Assembly: GCA_900547965.1 (NCBI GenBank)
Contig: URJE01000020.1
Coordinates: 1 to 23,102, forward strand
Source: an uncultured Eggerthella sp.
Lineage (GTDB): Bacteria > Actinomycetota > Coriobacteriia > Coriobacteriales > Eggerthellaceae
Reading direction: 5' to 3'
Length of the DNA stretch: 23,102 bases
The position numbers were made by a program, and so were the translations under genes. The notes under the pieces are model-generated. The model was given only the letters and a program-made list of their open reading frames with translations, searched no databases and was not told where the DNA came from. Every line of letters starts with the position of its first letter. Positions within the stretch are counted from its first letter, which is position 1. Of this stretch, positions 17,211-23,102 are shown in pieces.

Positions 17211-17960
17211 TTAGGAGCGTGCCAAGCCGTCCACGGAAAGAACCACGCCAGAGATGTAGCTTGCCATGTCCGAGGCGAGGAACACGTAAGCGTTGGCGAT
17301 GTCTTCCGGTTCCCCCATGCGACCAAGCGGAATGGTAGCGATAAGGGGATCGATGACCTCCTTGGGCAGAGCATCTACCATGTCGGTGTGCGTGACGCCT
17401 GGCGCCACTGCGTTGACGCGGATCTGGTCGGCGGCGAGTTCGCGTGCGAGCGACTTCGTCAATCCGTTCACTGCAAACTTGGATGCGGGATAGGCGCAGC
17501 CGGAAGGCTGACCATAGATGCTAACCATAGAGCTCGTGTTGATGATGGCGCCGCCGCCCTGAGCGCGCATGAAAGGTGCAACCGCCTTGCAGCAATAGAA
17601 CACGGCATTGACGTTGAGTGCCATGGTTTTGTCGAATGCGGCGGGATCGTAGTCGTAGATGGATTCGCGGGCAGAAACACCAGCGTTGTTGCCAAGGATG
17701 TCGATGCGGCCGAAGGCTTCGTTCACCTTCGCGAATTCTGCGGCAATGGAGTCGGGATCCGTCATATCGGGCCAGATGCCCATTACCTCATAGTCGGGGT
17801 TGATTGCCTTCAGCTTTTCAACGGCTGCACTTGCCGTTCCTTCGCGCGAGCCGCACAGAGCCACCTTGGCCCCGTTGTCCAGAAATGCCTTAACGATAGC
17901 GAATCCGATACCGCGCGTACCGCCAGTAACGATTGCAGTTTTTCCCTTGAGCAATTCCAT
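17211..17960 (-). CDS. Short-chain dehydrogenase/reductase, BaiA-like
   Basis: A 249-residue NAD(P)-dependent oxidoreductase of the classical SDR fold. It has the cofactor loop TGGTRGIG (12-19), NNAG (91-94), a catalytic Ser near 143-144, and YPASK with Tyr157 and Lys161. Long segments (TGGTRGIGFA..K.F.DNGAKV, YPASK, APGVTHTDM, RMGEPEDIANAYVFLASD) recall BaiA, the 3alpha-hydroxysteroid dehydrogenase of bile-acid 7-dehydroxylation, from memory of that family. The cofactor-selecting stretch is CGSREG, with Arg rather than the BaiA acidic residue, which suggests NADPH. AAGGAGG before ATG 17960 fixes the start; the open frame continues upstream to 18224 but is not credible. Other options are a 3-oxoacyl-ACP reductase or another hydroxysteroid dehydrogenase. 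Confidence 0.88.
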   Translation of the reverse strand: MELLKGKTAIVTGGTRGIGFAIVKAFLDNGAKVALCGSREGTASAAVEKLKAINPDYEVMGIWPDMTDPDSIAAEFAKVNEAFGRIDILGNNAGVSARESIYDYDPAAFDKTMALNVNAVFYCCKAVAPFMRAQGGGAIINTSSMVSIYGQPSGCAYPASKFAVNGLTKSLARELAADQIRVNAVAPGVTHTDMVDALPKEVIDPLIATIPLGRMGEPEDIANAYVFLASDMASYISGVVLSVDGLARS

Positions 17961-18184
17961 GTCATCCTCCTTGGAGCGGAATGGGTACATCTGCATTCTT
18001 TCATTCGCGCGGAGGAAGGGAAGGCGAGCTTGGAGTGAGTGGAGGAACTTCACGGCTGTCGGCTGGTTATCCGATTCGAGAATAATTGTGTTGTTGGCTG
18101 TTTGTTTGGCGGATTGACGCCTTTTGTTACGGCGCTGATCGCCTGTTTGAGTGGCTCCGCCCTTTCTGTGCAAGCTGGGTGCCA
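17961..18184. other. SDR upstream region
   Basis: No gene is supported. On the minus strand it carries the SDR ribosome site and a possible -10 TATTCT without a convincing -35. A GTG-started open frame from 18039 on the plus strand runs into the repeat array and looks spurious. Confidence 0.45.
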
Positions 18185-18342
18185 GATTGGCGCAGCCCTT
18201 GTCGCGCATGCCTACCGCGGCCACAAAGATGGCACTGCCCTTTCGCGAATATCTCCGGCCGCAAAGATGACGTCGCCCTTGTCGCGTATGCCTACCACCG
18301 GCTACCGGGATGGCACAGCCCTTTCGCGTATGTCTGCGGTCG
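18185..18342. repeat. Degenerate tandem repeat, four units in an alternating pattern
   Basis: Units begin with GAT at 18185, 18228, 18266 and 18309 and are 43, 38, 43 and 34 bp long. All share a core like GCCCTTGTCGCG or GCCCTTTCGCG. Units 1 and 3 resemble each other (GTCGCGyATGCCTACC) and units 2 and 4 resemble each other (GATGGCACnGCCCTTTCGCG), so the array is a two-step duplication of about 80 bp. A fifth partial unit starts at 18343. Confidence 0.75.
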
Positions 18343-18544
18343 GATTGGTGCCGACAACTCCGGTGGGACGCGACTGGGCAAAGTTAGCCGACGTCATGCG
18401 GGAAAAGCACGCCGAAACCACTCGATTTCGTTGTCTTGACCACTACTAACCAATATCTAGCGATGCGCTTCCCCCGATAGGTAGGCATAATTCGCGCTAA
18501 TGCTGCCGCGCAAAGGCAGCTGAGGATCTGAGAGGAGAGCAATA

Positions 18545-19423
18545 ATGGCTATTTCGACTGAGATCGTAGGCAAGACCTTCGGACCGTTTGTGCGCGACTA
18601 CACCTTCAAGGATTTGGGGATTTGCGCGTTGGGGTGCGGTGCTGGCTGGGACGGCCGCGTCGATCTTGACTATGTTAACGAGGGCGATGCGAAAAACCCT
18701 GAGCTTAAGGTTCTGCCCATCTTTGCAGTGCCGCTTACGGTTAACGAGGAAATGACCACAACGCTCGATTACGGTTTCGATTATTCCGGATCGCTGCATT
18801 ACGGTATTGACGTTCATTTTCATGCGCCGTTCAAGATGGCCGACCACATTGAGACCTATGTAACCCAGGAAGCCATTTGGGATCGTGGCGAGGGACGCGG
18901 ATCTCTTTCCAAGCAGGTAGGCAAGTCCTATTCTTCCGATGGTACGCATCTGTGCACGGTGGATACCTACGACTGCTGCATCTATGATGGCGGCTGGGGC
19001 GGCGAGCAGCCCCCGAAGGATGTTGTCGAGTATCCCGACCGTGAGCCCGATTTCGTTTACGAGGAAACCTATGGCCTGAATTGGCCTCTCGTGTATCGTT
19101 TGATGGGCGACTGGCATCAGCAGCATATCGACTGGTCCTACACCGAGCAGACTGGCCTTGAGCGCCCTATCGCTCATGGTGTAAGCAGCGCTGGCGTGGC
19201 AATGCGCCATGCAATTTCCCTGCTGTTCCCGGGTCGTCCCGAGGCGATGACTCGTTTCAAGTGCCGCTTCACTTCGCCGGTTCTTCCTGGCGTGCGTTTG
19301 CGCACTGAGGTTTGGAAGACCGCCGAGGGTGAGGCAAGGTTCCGTATGGTCAATGCCGATGCCCCCGATTCCAAGCCGTTCCTGAACAGCTGCATCGTGG
19401 AGTGGGATACTTCGCTTGCGTAG
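18545..19423 (+). CDS. MaoC/hydratase-2-like hotdog protein
   Basis: A 292-residue double-hotdog protein aligned with the 2-enoyl-CoA hydratase 2 family (the hydratase half of eukaryotic MFE-2). The C-terminal half has GDWHQQHID at 188-196, then ERPIAHG and a later RH, in the order of the hydratase-2 motif GDxNPLHxD. The catalytic pair Asp189 and His194 is kept, but the conserved Asn is His191 and Pro-Leu is Gln-Gln. The N-terminal hotdog has GCGAGWDG and a P.F.VPLT stretch as in the family. It may hydrate or dehydrate a CoA thioester, or act on another substrate. GAGAGGAGAG precedes the ATG, and a small hairpin (GCTGCC/GGCAGC, 18502-18520) lies just upstream. The gene stands alone, divergent from the SDR across the repeat array. 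Confidence 0.82.
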   Translation: MAISTEIVGKTFGPFVRDYTFKDLGICALGCGAGWDGRVDLDYVNEGDAKNPELKVLPIFAVPLTVNEEMTTTLDYGFDYSGSLHYGIDVHFHAPFKMADHIETYVTQEAIWDRGEGRGSLSKQVGKSYSSDGTHLCTVDTYDCCIYDGGWGGEQPPKDVVEYPDREPDFVYEETYGLNWPLVYRLMGDWHQQHIDWSYTEQTGLERPIAHGVSSAGVAMRHAISLLFPGRPEAMTRFKCRFTSPVLPGVRLRTEVWKTAEGEARFRMVNADAPDSKPFLNSCIVEWDTSLA

Positions 19424-19438
19424 TGAATTATCTTTTTG

Positions 19439-19470
19439 AAAAAGTCCGCCGAAAATCGGCGGACTTTTTT
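19439..19470. terminator. Terminator after the MaoC-like gene
   Basis: Arms AAAAAGTCCGCCGA and TCGGCGGACTTTTT with an AAA loop, 15 bp after the stop, followed by a T run. The A run on the left means it can also act on the minus strand. Confidence 0.92.
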
Positions 19471-19523
19471 GTATATAGCTCCCTTTCGTGAGATTTGCCC
19501 GATTGCTGTTGTCGGGCCGTGTG

Positions 19524-19715
19524 GTTTTTGCAGGGGTCTGTTCCGTTGTCGTTGCTGGCGGCAGCAGCGTCTTTCGCAGAGTCTGCCCTGTTAACCTCGC
19601 TGGCTCGTGTGGTTTTGTACGGTTTGCCTTCTTGCTTTTTGGAGGGTCTGTCCTTTTCCCTTGCTAGGGGAGTTCACGCGCTTTTCGTGGGACCTTGCTC
19701 CCGTCACAGCGATCT
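19524..19715. repeat. Degenerate direct repeats in intergenic DNA
   Basis: Four related segments begin with a T-rich start near 19525, 19571, 19635 and 19681. The best shared core is GGGTCTGTyC followed by a TTGCTrGG-like run. Start-to-start distances are about 46, 64 and 46 bp, which suggests an old duplication of about 110 bp. No coding frame is convincing here. Confidence 0.5.
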
Positions 19716-19747
19716 GCCCGTTGCGAAAACAAAAATTTCGCTCTTTT

Positions 19748-19887
19748 TGCAACTTATTTGCGATTGCGGATCCTCGCCTGCCCTTAAAGGGCGGAAATGA
19801 GCCGCCAAGCAAGGGATCCGCTGCGTTTTTACGGCGTTATTGGCATTCAATAGTTCCGCAACAATCCGCAATCGCAAAAAAGTTGCA
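19748..19887. repeat. Long inverted repeat with nested hairpins (possible MITE-like or REP-like element)
   Basis: The 24-bp arms at 19748-19771 and 19864-19887 match with a single mismatch (TGCAACTT, then TTTGCGATTGCGGAT), 92 bp apart. Outside them both arms carry an A/T-rich flank of the form AAAACAAAAA on one strand. Inside are nested stems GCGGATCC (19766-19773) with GGATCCGC (19814-19821), GCCCTT with AAGGGC, and GGCGG with CCGCC. No transposase is present. Confidence 0.65.
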
Positions 19888-20144
19888 GTCTGGGTCGATT
19901 TTTTGTTTTTGGTCTCCCAGGGACGGCTTCTTGGCAGTGCTATGGGCGGGGTGACTCGGCCGCGGCGCGCGCATCATCGGGAAGTCCACCGAAGTGGGGC
20001 TAGTGAAAAGTGGGCTATAGGGTGGAAAGCGCGCTTGGCTAGTTTGTTGCTCACCCATGTGGGCGGTTCGGGGTGGGGCCTGGAATGGCTCCAAGAGCCA
20101 AAATGGCTCGAGCGCACTATTGCTATAACTAAAATCCTTCGGGT
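19888..20144. other. Intergenic stretch before the tRNA pair
   Basis: No gene is supported on either strand. The DNA is G-rich with short recurring words such as GGGCTA and GTGGGC (near 20000-20050), which suggests more of the same repeat family. Open frames crossing it have no ribosome sites and low-complexity products. Confidence 0.45.
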
Positions 20145-20177
20145 AAATAAAAAAGCCTGCAACCGAAGTCGCAGGCT
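20145..20177 (-). terminator. Terminator of the tRNA-Gln/tRNA-Glu unit
   Basis: On the minus strand the stem AGCCTGC/GCAGGCT extends by three further pairs to a cTTCGg tetraloop and is followed by TTTTTATTT. It begins eight bases after the tRNA-Glu 3' end. Confidence 0.93.
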
Positions 20178-20184
20178 GAAAACT

Positions 20185-20261
20185 TGGTAGCCTCGATCGG
20201 ATTCGAACCGACGATCTCCGCCTTGAGAGGGCGGCGTCCTAAACCGCTAGACGACGAGGCC
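20185..20261 (-). tRNA. tRNA-Glu (CUC)
   Basis: A 77-base cloverleaf including an encoded CCA. The acceptor GGCCTCG pairs with CGAGGCT, the anticodon arm is CCGCC-CTCTCAA-GGCGG with anticodon CTC, and the T loop is TTCGAAT. It lies 12 bases downstream of tRNA-Gln in one transcript. Confidence 0.97.
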
Positions 20262-20273
20262 ATGAGCGCATAT

Positions 20274-20347
20274 TGGCTGGGGTGGAAGGAGTCGAACCCT
20301 CACATACGGTACCAGAAACCGCTGTCCTACCATTAGACGACACCCCA
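20274..20347 (-). tRNA. tRNA-Gln (CUG)
   Basis: A 74-base cloverleaf including an encoded CCA. The acceptor TGGGGTG pairs with CACCCCA and the discriminator is G. The anticodon arm GCGGT-TTCTGGT-ACCGT carries anticodon CTG. The U1-A72 pair is typical of glutamine tRNAs. First of the two-tRNA unit. Confidence 0.96.
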
Positions 20348-20414
20348 ATGAGTTGTGCGTTGCTTTCGCATCGCTTCCTCGGTGGTGTTACCCTTTGCCA
20401 AGGCGCGAATCAGT

Positions 20415-20443
20415 ATATTACGGATCGGGGCACCCTCCGTCAA
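20415..20443 (-). promoter_or_regulatory. Promoter of the tRNA pair
   Basis: On the minus strand TTGACG (20438-20443) and TAATAT (20415-20420) are 17 bases apart, about 70 bases before tRNA-Gln. Spacing and boxes are near the sigma-70 consensus. Confidence 0.82.
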
Positions 20444-20502
20444 CCCCCTTTTTTGAAAAAATTTAGCCGTTTTTGCGAACAATTTACAAAACCCCAGGTG
20501 AA

Positions 20503-20623
20503 CACGGTGTTGGTGGGTCTTTTATGAAAAACCACCACAGCACCGTGCGTTCGCGTACGATGAAACCATCTACCCACCGTTGCGTGGGTAGTTTGCTGTT
20601 TGTTGTTCATTGCTGGGCAAACT
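20503..20623 (+). promoter_or_regulatory. Structured leader upstream of uppP
   Basis: Three inverted repeats lie in the 180 bases before uppP. The first is imperfect (20503-20518 with 20531-20547, CACGGTG and CACCGTG ends). The second is perfect (CTACCCAC 20570-20577 with GTGGGTAG 20584-20591) and is followed by a T-rich run. The third (AGTTTGC 20590-20596 with GCAAACT 20617-20623) overlaps the second by two bases, so they could compete. Regulatory use is inferred only. Confidence 0.4.
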
Positions 20624-20652
20624 GCATCAAGCACTCTACGGAAGGGAAGCGC

Positions 20653-21597
20653 ATGTCGCCTGACATTCTTATTGAAGCCCTAAAGGCGTTGCTGCTCGGT
20701 ATCACCGAGGGCATTACCGAATGGCTTCCTATTTCCTCGACGGGTCATATGATCTTGGTCGACGAATTCGTGAAGCTCAATGTAAGCGATAAGTTCTTAG
20801 AGCTGTTTTTGGTGGTTATCCAGATAGGCTCCATCATGGCGGTTGTGGTTACCTTCTGGCATAAGCTAAATCCCGTTTCACGTACGAAGGACGAAACCGA
20901 GCGCCGCAACACGTGGCATATGTGGGGCATGGTTGTTATCGGCAGTATTCCTGCTGCGGTTTTGGGCCTTGCTCTGGACGACTGGGTTCACGATCATTTT
21001 TATAACGCTTATACCGTTGCCGCCATGCTTATCCTGTACGGTGTTATCTTCATTGTCCTGGAAGCGCACAACCGCAAGCGCGCTCGCGCGGTAATCGAAT
21101 CGGCGGAGCAGCCGCGCGGCAAACATGCTCGTAAAATCGACGTGTCTGATCCTGAATCGGTCGAAGGCGCCTTGTTCCGCATTACCGATCCGTATGATAT
21201 GGATTGGAAAACCGCTTTGAAGATCGGCTTCTTTGAGGTTTTGGCAATCGTTCCCGGCACCAGCCGTTCGGGTGCCACCATCATCGGCGGTATGCTGTGC
21301 GGCTGTTCTCGTACCGCTGCGGCAGAATTCACGTTCTTCTTGGCCATTCCGGTAATGTTTGGCTGGGGCATGGTTAAGGCCATCAAGTTCTTCTTGGCGG
21401 GCATCGCCATGACGCAGGTTGAGATTGTGGTTCTGGTTGTTGGTATCGTCTCCGCCTTCGCCATGGGCATGATCGCTATTCGCTTCTTGATGGGCTACAT
21501 CAAGCAGAACGACTTTACCGTTTTCGGTGTGTACCGTATTTTTGTTGGCTTGGTTGTGTTGGGTTACTTCGGAACCAAGGCCCTTGGTATTTTCTAA
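20653..21597 (+). CDS. uppP: Undecaprenyl-diphosphate phosphatase (BacA family)
   Basis: Removes a phosphate from undecaprenyl diphosphate outside the membrane to recycle the lipid carrier of cell-wall synthesis; overexpression of the family gives bacitracin resistance. It has 314 residues and about eight membrane segments. The two active-site motifs are present: GITEGITEWLPISSTGHM (Glu19, Glu23) and PGTSRSG (201-207). A hydrophilic loop of about 45 residues (140-185) before the second motif is longer than in compact members. GGAAGGGAAG before ATG 20653 decides the start; the frame is open upstream to 20473 but covers the hairpin leader. A small membrane-protein gene follows after 24 bp. Confidence 0.95.
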   Translation: MSPDILIEALKALLLGITEGITEWLPISSTGHMILVDEFVKLNVSDKFLELFLVVIQIGSIMAVVVTFWHKLNPVSRTKDETERRNTWHMWGMVVIGSIPAAVLGLALDDWVHDHFYNAYTVAAMLILYGVIFIVLEAHNRKRARAVIESAEQPRGKHARKIDVSDPESVEGALFRITDPYDMDWKTALKIGFFEVLAIVPGTSRSGATIIGGMLCGCSRTAAAEFTFFLAIPVMFGWGMVKAIKFFLAGIAMTQVEIVVLVVGIVSAFAMGMIAIRFLMGYIKQNDFTVFGVYRIFVGLVVLGYFGTKALGIF

Positions 21598-21621
21598 GGT
21601 GTTGAATGGTATCCTTAAACC

Positions 21622-21864
21622 ATGAGCGAAGGAAGAAAACATACTCGACGCAAAGCTCTTTCCGAAGAGGAAAAGAAGCAACTGCGGGAACGGTCTAATA
21701 AGTGCATTTCCCGTTATTGCAATTATGCTGCGCTTGTCATCATCCTGGTGGCGCTCGCTTCCTATGTGGTGGGGAAGGGCGATGTATTCTTCGGTCAGTT
21801 CGGCATTATGGTTTCCATCGCGTTATTGGCTATAGCGGCCATTAACGATCCAGCACGAAAATAG
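21622..21864 (+). CDS. Small membrane protein, unknown function
   Basis: An 80-residue protein that I do not recognise. A charged, strongly basic and acidic N-terminus (about 30 residues) is followed by two hydrophobic segments (about 34-51 and 56-74). The ribosome site is weak, which fits coupling to uppP 24 bp upstream. A terminator follows at once, so it ends the unit. It may be a small accessory protein of uppP, but there is no direct evidence. Confidence 0.6.
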   Translation: MSEGRKHTRRKALSEEEKKQLRERSNKCISRYCNYAALVIILVALASYVVGKGDVFFGQFGIMVSIALLAIAAINDPARK

Positions 21865-21875
21865 AACCTTTTCAG

Positions 21876-21897
21876 CGGCCCTTCGGGGCCGTTTTTT
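21876..21897 (+). terminator. Terminator of the uppP unit
   Basis: CGGCCC and GGGCCG pair around a TTCG tetraloop and six T residues follow, 12 bp after the stop of the small membrane-protein gene. Confidence 0.92.
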
Positions 21898-22050
21898 GTA
21901 TGAACGGGTTCTAATGTTTCCAGCGTGTTTCAATAACGCCCAACTCGGGCAATAGCGGTGCAAGGAGGCTTATTGGCCTGGCGCTTTGTTATCATAGGCT
22001 AACAGCGCCTTTAGGGTGCGCTTACCGTCTTTTCGTGAAAGGAGTATGAG

Positions 22051-22335
22051 ATGTCGGAAAAGAACGAGGCATTCGAGGAAATCGAGAAGCATCGTGCCGA
22101 GATCGACGCAATCGATCAGAAGCTAGTCGCTCTTTTGAATGAGCGAGCTGGTCATTCCCTGGACATCCGAGCTCTCAAGCCCGATGCCCACATGGGTCTG
22201 TATGACCCGAAGCGCGAGGAAGAGATTTTTGCGCGTGTTGCAACGTATAACGAGGGCCCTCTGTATAACGAAAACCTTACTGAGATCTACCGTGGAATCC
22301 TTAAGGTTATGAAAGAGGTACCCTCCCGTGATTAA
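22051..22335 (+). CDS. aroQ: Chorismate mutase, AroQ type
   Basis: Rearranges chorismate to prephenate, the first step to phenylalanine and tyrosine. The 94 residues form the all-helical AroQ fold. Expected active-site residues are in place: Arg15 and Arg32 in the first long helix, Lys43, and the pair Arg55-Glu56 in YDPKREEE. AAAGGAGT before the ATG is a strong ribosome site. The stop overlaps the DAHP synthase start by 8 bp, so the pair is coupled. In several bacteria a free mutase of this kind binds DAHP synthase and lends it feedback control; that is a plausible role here. Confidence 0.93.
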   Translation: MSEKNEAFEEIEKHRAEIDAIDQKLVALLNERAGHSLDIRALKPDAHMGLYDPKREEEIFARVATYNEGPLYNENLTEIYRGILKVMKEVPSRD

Positions 22336-23102
22336 TCCACTTTCCTCACTCCCCAATTACGGCACTCGCACCAACGAGATTACCCTTTACGCTGGTCCCT
22401 GCTCCGTTGAATCTGAAGAGCAGTTCAATGAAGTTGCCGAATGCATTGCCGGCCTTGGCCTTACCTGGATTCGCGGTGGCGCCTTCAAGCCCCGCACGAA
22501 CCCCCATTCGTTCCAGGGTTTGGGCGAAGAAGGCCTGCAGATCATGAAGGCCGGTGCTGAAAAGTACGGTCTGAAAACCCTCACCGAGGTAATGGACTCC
22601 GCTCATTGCGAAATGGTGCATTCCTATGTTGACGGTCTTCAGATCGGTGCTCGCAACATGCAGAACTTCAGCTTACTGAAGAACGTTGGCAAGGTTACCG
22701 CGCAGTCTCACAAGATGGTGTTGTTGAAGCGCGGTCTTGCGGGCAGCATTTCCGAGTGGCTTTCCGCTACGGAATATCTGACCATGGGCGGCAACGACAA
22801 CATCGTGCTGTGCGAGCGCGGCTTGCGCACCTTCGAAACCGCTACGCGCTTTACGCTTGATATTTCTGCTGTGCCGGTTATTCACAAGCAGTCGATATTC
22901 CCTATTTGCGTGGATGTTTCACATCCCGCTGGCGTGCGCGACTTGGTGCCTTCTTTGGCATATGCTGCTGTTGCCGCTGGTTGCGACAGCATCATGATCG
23001 AGGTTCATCCGAACCCCACTGAAGCGCTTTCCGACGGCCCCCAGCAGCTTACGCCCGCTCAGTTCACCGAGCTGGTAGCCCAGCTGCGCGAGATCGCCGC
23101 GG
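22328..23102 (+). CDS. aroF: 3-deoxy-D-arabino-heptulosonate 7-phosphate (DAHP) synthase, 3' end cut by the window edge
   Basis: First enzyme of the shikimate pathway: joins phosphoenolpyruvate and erythrose 4-phosphate. It starts with GTG at 22328, supported by GAAAGAGGT eight bases upstream, and shows 258 codons before the edge. Motifs of the short type I beta/KDO8P-like group are clear: AGPCSVES (22-29), KPRT (54-57), GARNMQNF, LLKRG, CERGLRT, DVSHPAG and IEVHPNP. There is no N-terminal regulatory domain, as in the short archaeal enzymes of about 262 residues, so only a few residues should be missing. Without its own regulatory domain, control may come from the chorismate mutase encoded just upstream. 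Confidence 0.94.
   Translation, partial: MINPLSSLPNYGTRTNEITLYAGPCSVESEEQFNEVAECIAGLGLTWIRGGAFKPRTNPHSFQGLGEEGLQIMKAGAEKYGLKTLTEVMDSAHCEMVHSYVDGLQIGARNMQNFSLLKNVGKVTAQSHKMVLLKRGLAGSISEWLSATEYLTMGGNDNIVLCERGLRTFETATRFTLDISAVPVIHKQSIFPICVDVSHPAGVRDLVPSLAYAAVAAGCDSIMIEVHPNPTEALSDGPQQLTPAQFTELVAQLREIAA

Noticed and set aside
18185..18342. CRISPR array
   Set aside because: The units are degenerate along their whole length, there are no unique spacers between identical repeats, and no cas genes are near.
18039..18449. 136-codon plus-strand open frame across the tandem repeat
   Set aside because: It starts with GTG, contains the repeat units as repeated words, matches no family, and the unit lengths are not all multiples of three.
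19840..20190. Plus-strand open frame in the repeat-rich gap
   Set aside because: It starts inside the inverted repeat, runs into the tRNA terminator and has low-complexity Trp/Gly-rich content.

Overview
The window reads as a piece of chromosome from an anaerobic actinobacterium of the Coriobacteriia, most likely family Eggerthellaceae. The grounds are moderately high G+C (mid-50s per cent by eye), a menaquinone-type succinate dehydrogenase/fumarate reductase, a BaiA-like short-chain dehydrogenase, and repeat-rich intergenic spaces. This placement is an inference from gene style, not from a search.

Layout. 1-1576 (minus): a LOG-family nucleotide phosphoribohydrolase broken by a one-base frameshift, followed by a PHP-family histidinol phosphatase that runs off the left edge. 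1736-2443 (plus): a YczE/YitT-type membrane protein. 2662-8726 (plus): gltB-gltD, both subunits of NADPH glutamate synthase, closed by a strong terminator. 8794-11969 (minus): a C-A-B operon for the cytochrome b, flavoprotein and iron-sulfur subunits of a Bacillus-type succinate:quinone oxidoreductase, probably working as fumarate reductase; a perfect dyad lies in its leader. 12477-13379 (plus): a patatin-like lipase. 13383-14771 (minus): a Fur-family regulator and an ArsP_2-type metal permease with a His/Cys-rich loop, behind a promoter wrapped in 25-bp palindromes. 15046-15270 (minus): a small membrane protein. 15477-17069 (plus): a MOP-superfamily polysaccharide flippase. 17211-17960 (minus): a BaiA-like SDR. 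18545-19423 (plus): a MaoC/hydratase-2-like protein with a changed active-site motif. 19474-20184: a repeat-rich stretch without genes. 20185-20347 (minus): tRNA-Gln and tRNA-Glu with a clear promoter and terminator. 20653-21864 (plus): uppP and a small membrane protein. 22051-23102 (plus): AroQ chorismate mutase overlapping a DAHP synthase that is cut by the right edge.

How the genes work together. Most of the window is core metabolism: ammonia assimilation (gltBD), anaerobic respiration (frd/sdh), entry to aromatic amino acids (aroQ-aroF), histidine synthesis and cell-wall lipid recycling (uppP). The parts most worth a second look are the Fur/ArsP_2 metal module with its stacked operators, the SDR and MaoC-like enzymes on either side of a tandem-repeat array, and the folded repeat region before the tRNA pair. 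I did not find a convincing new defence system, CRISPR array, prophage or insertion sequence.
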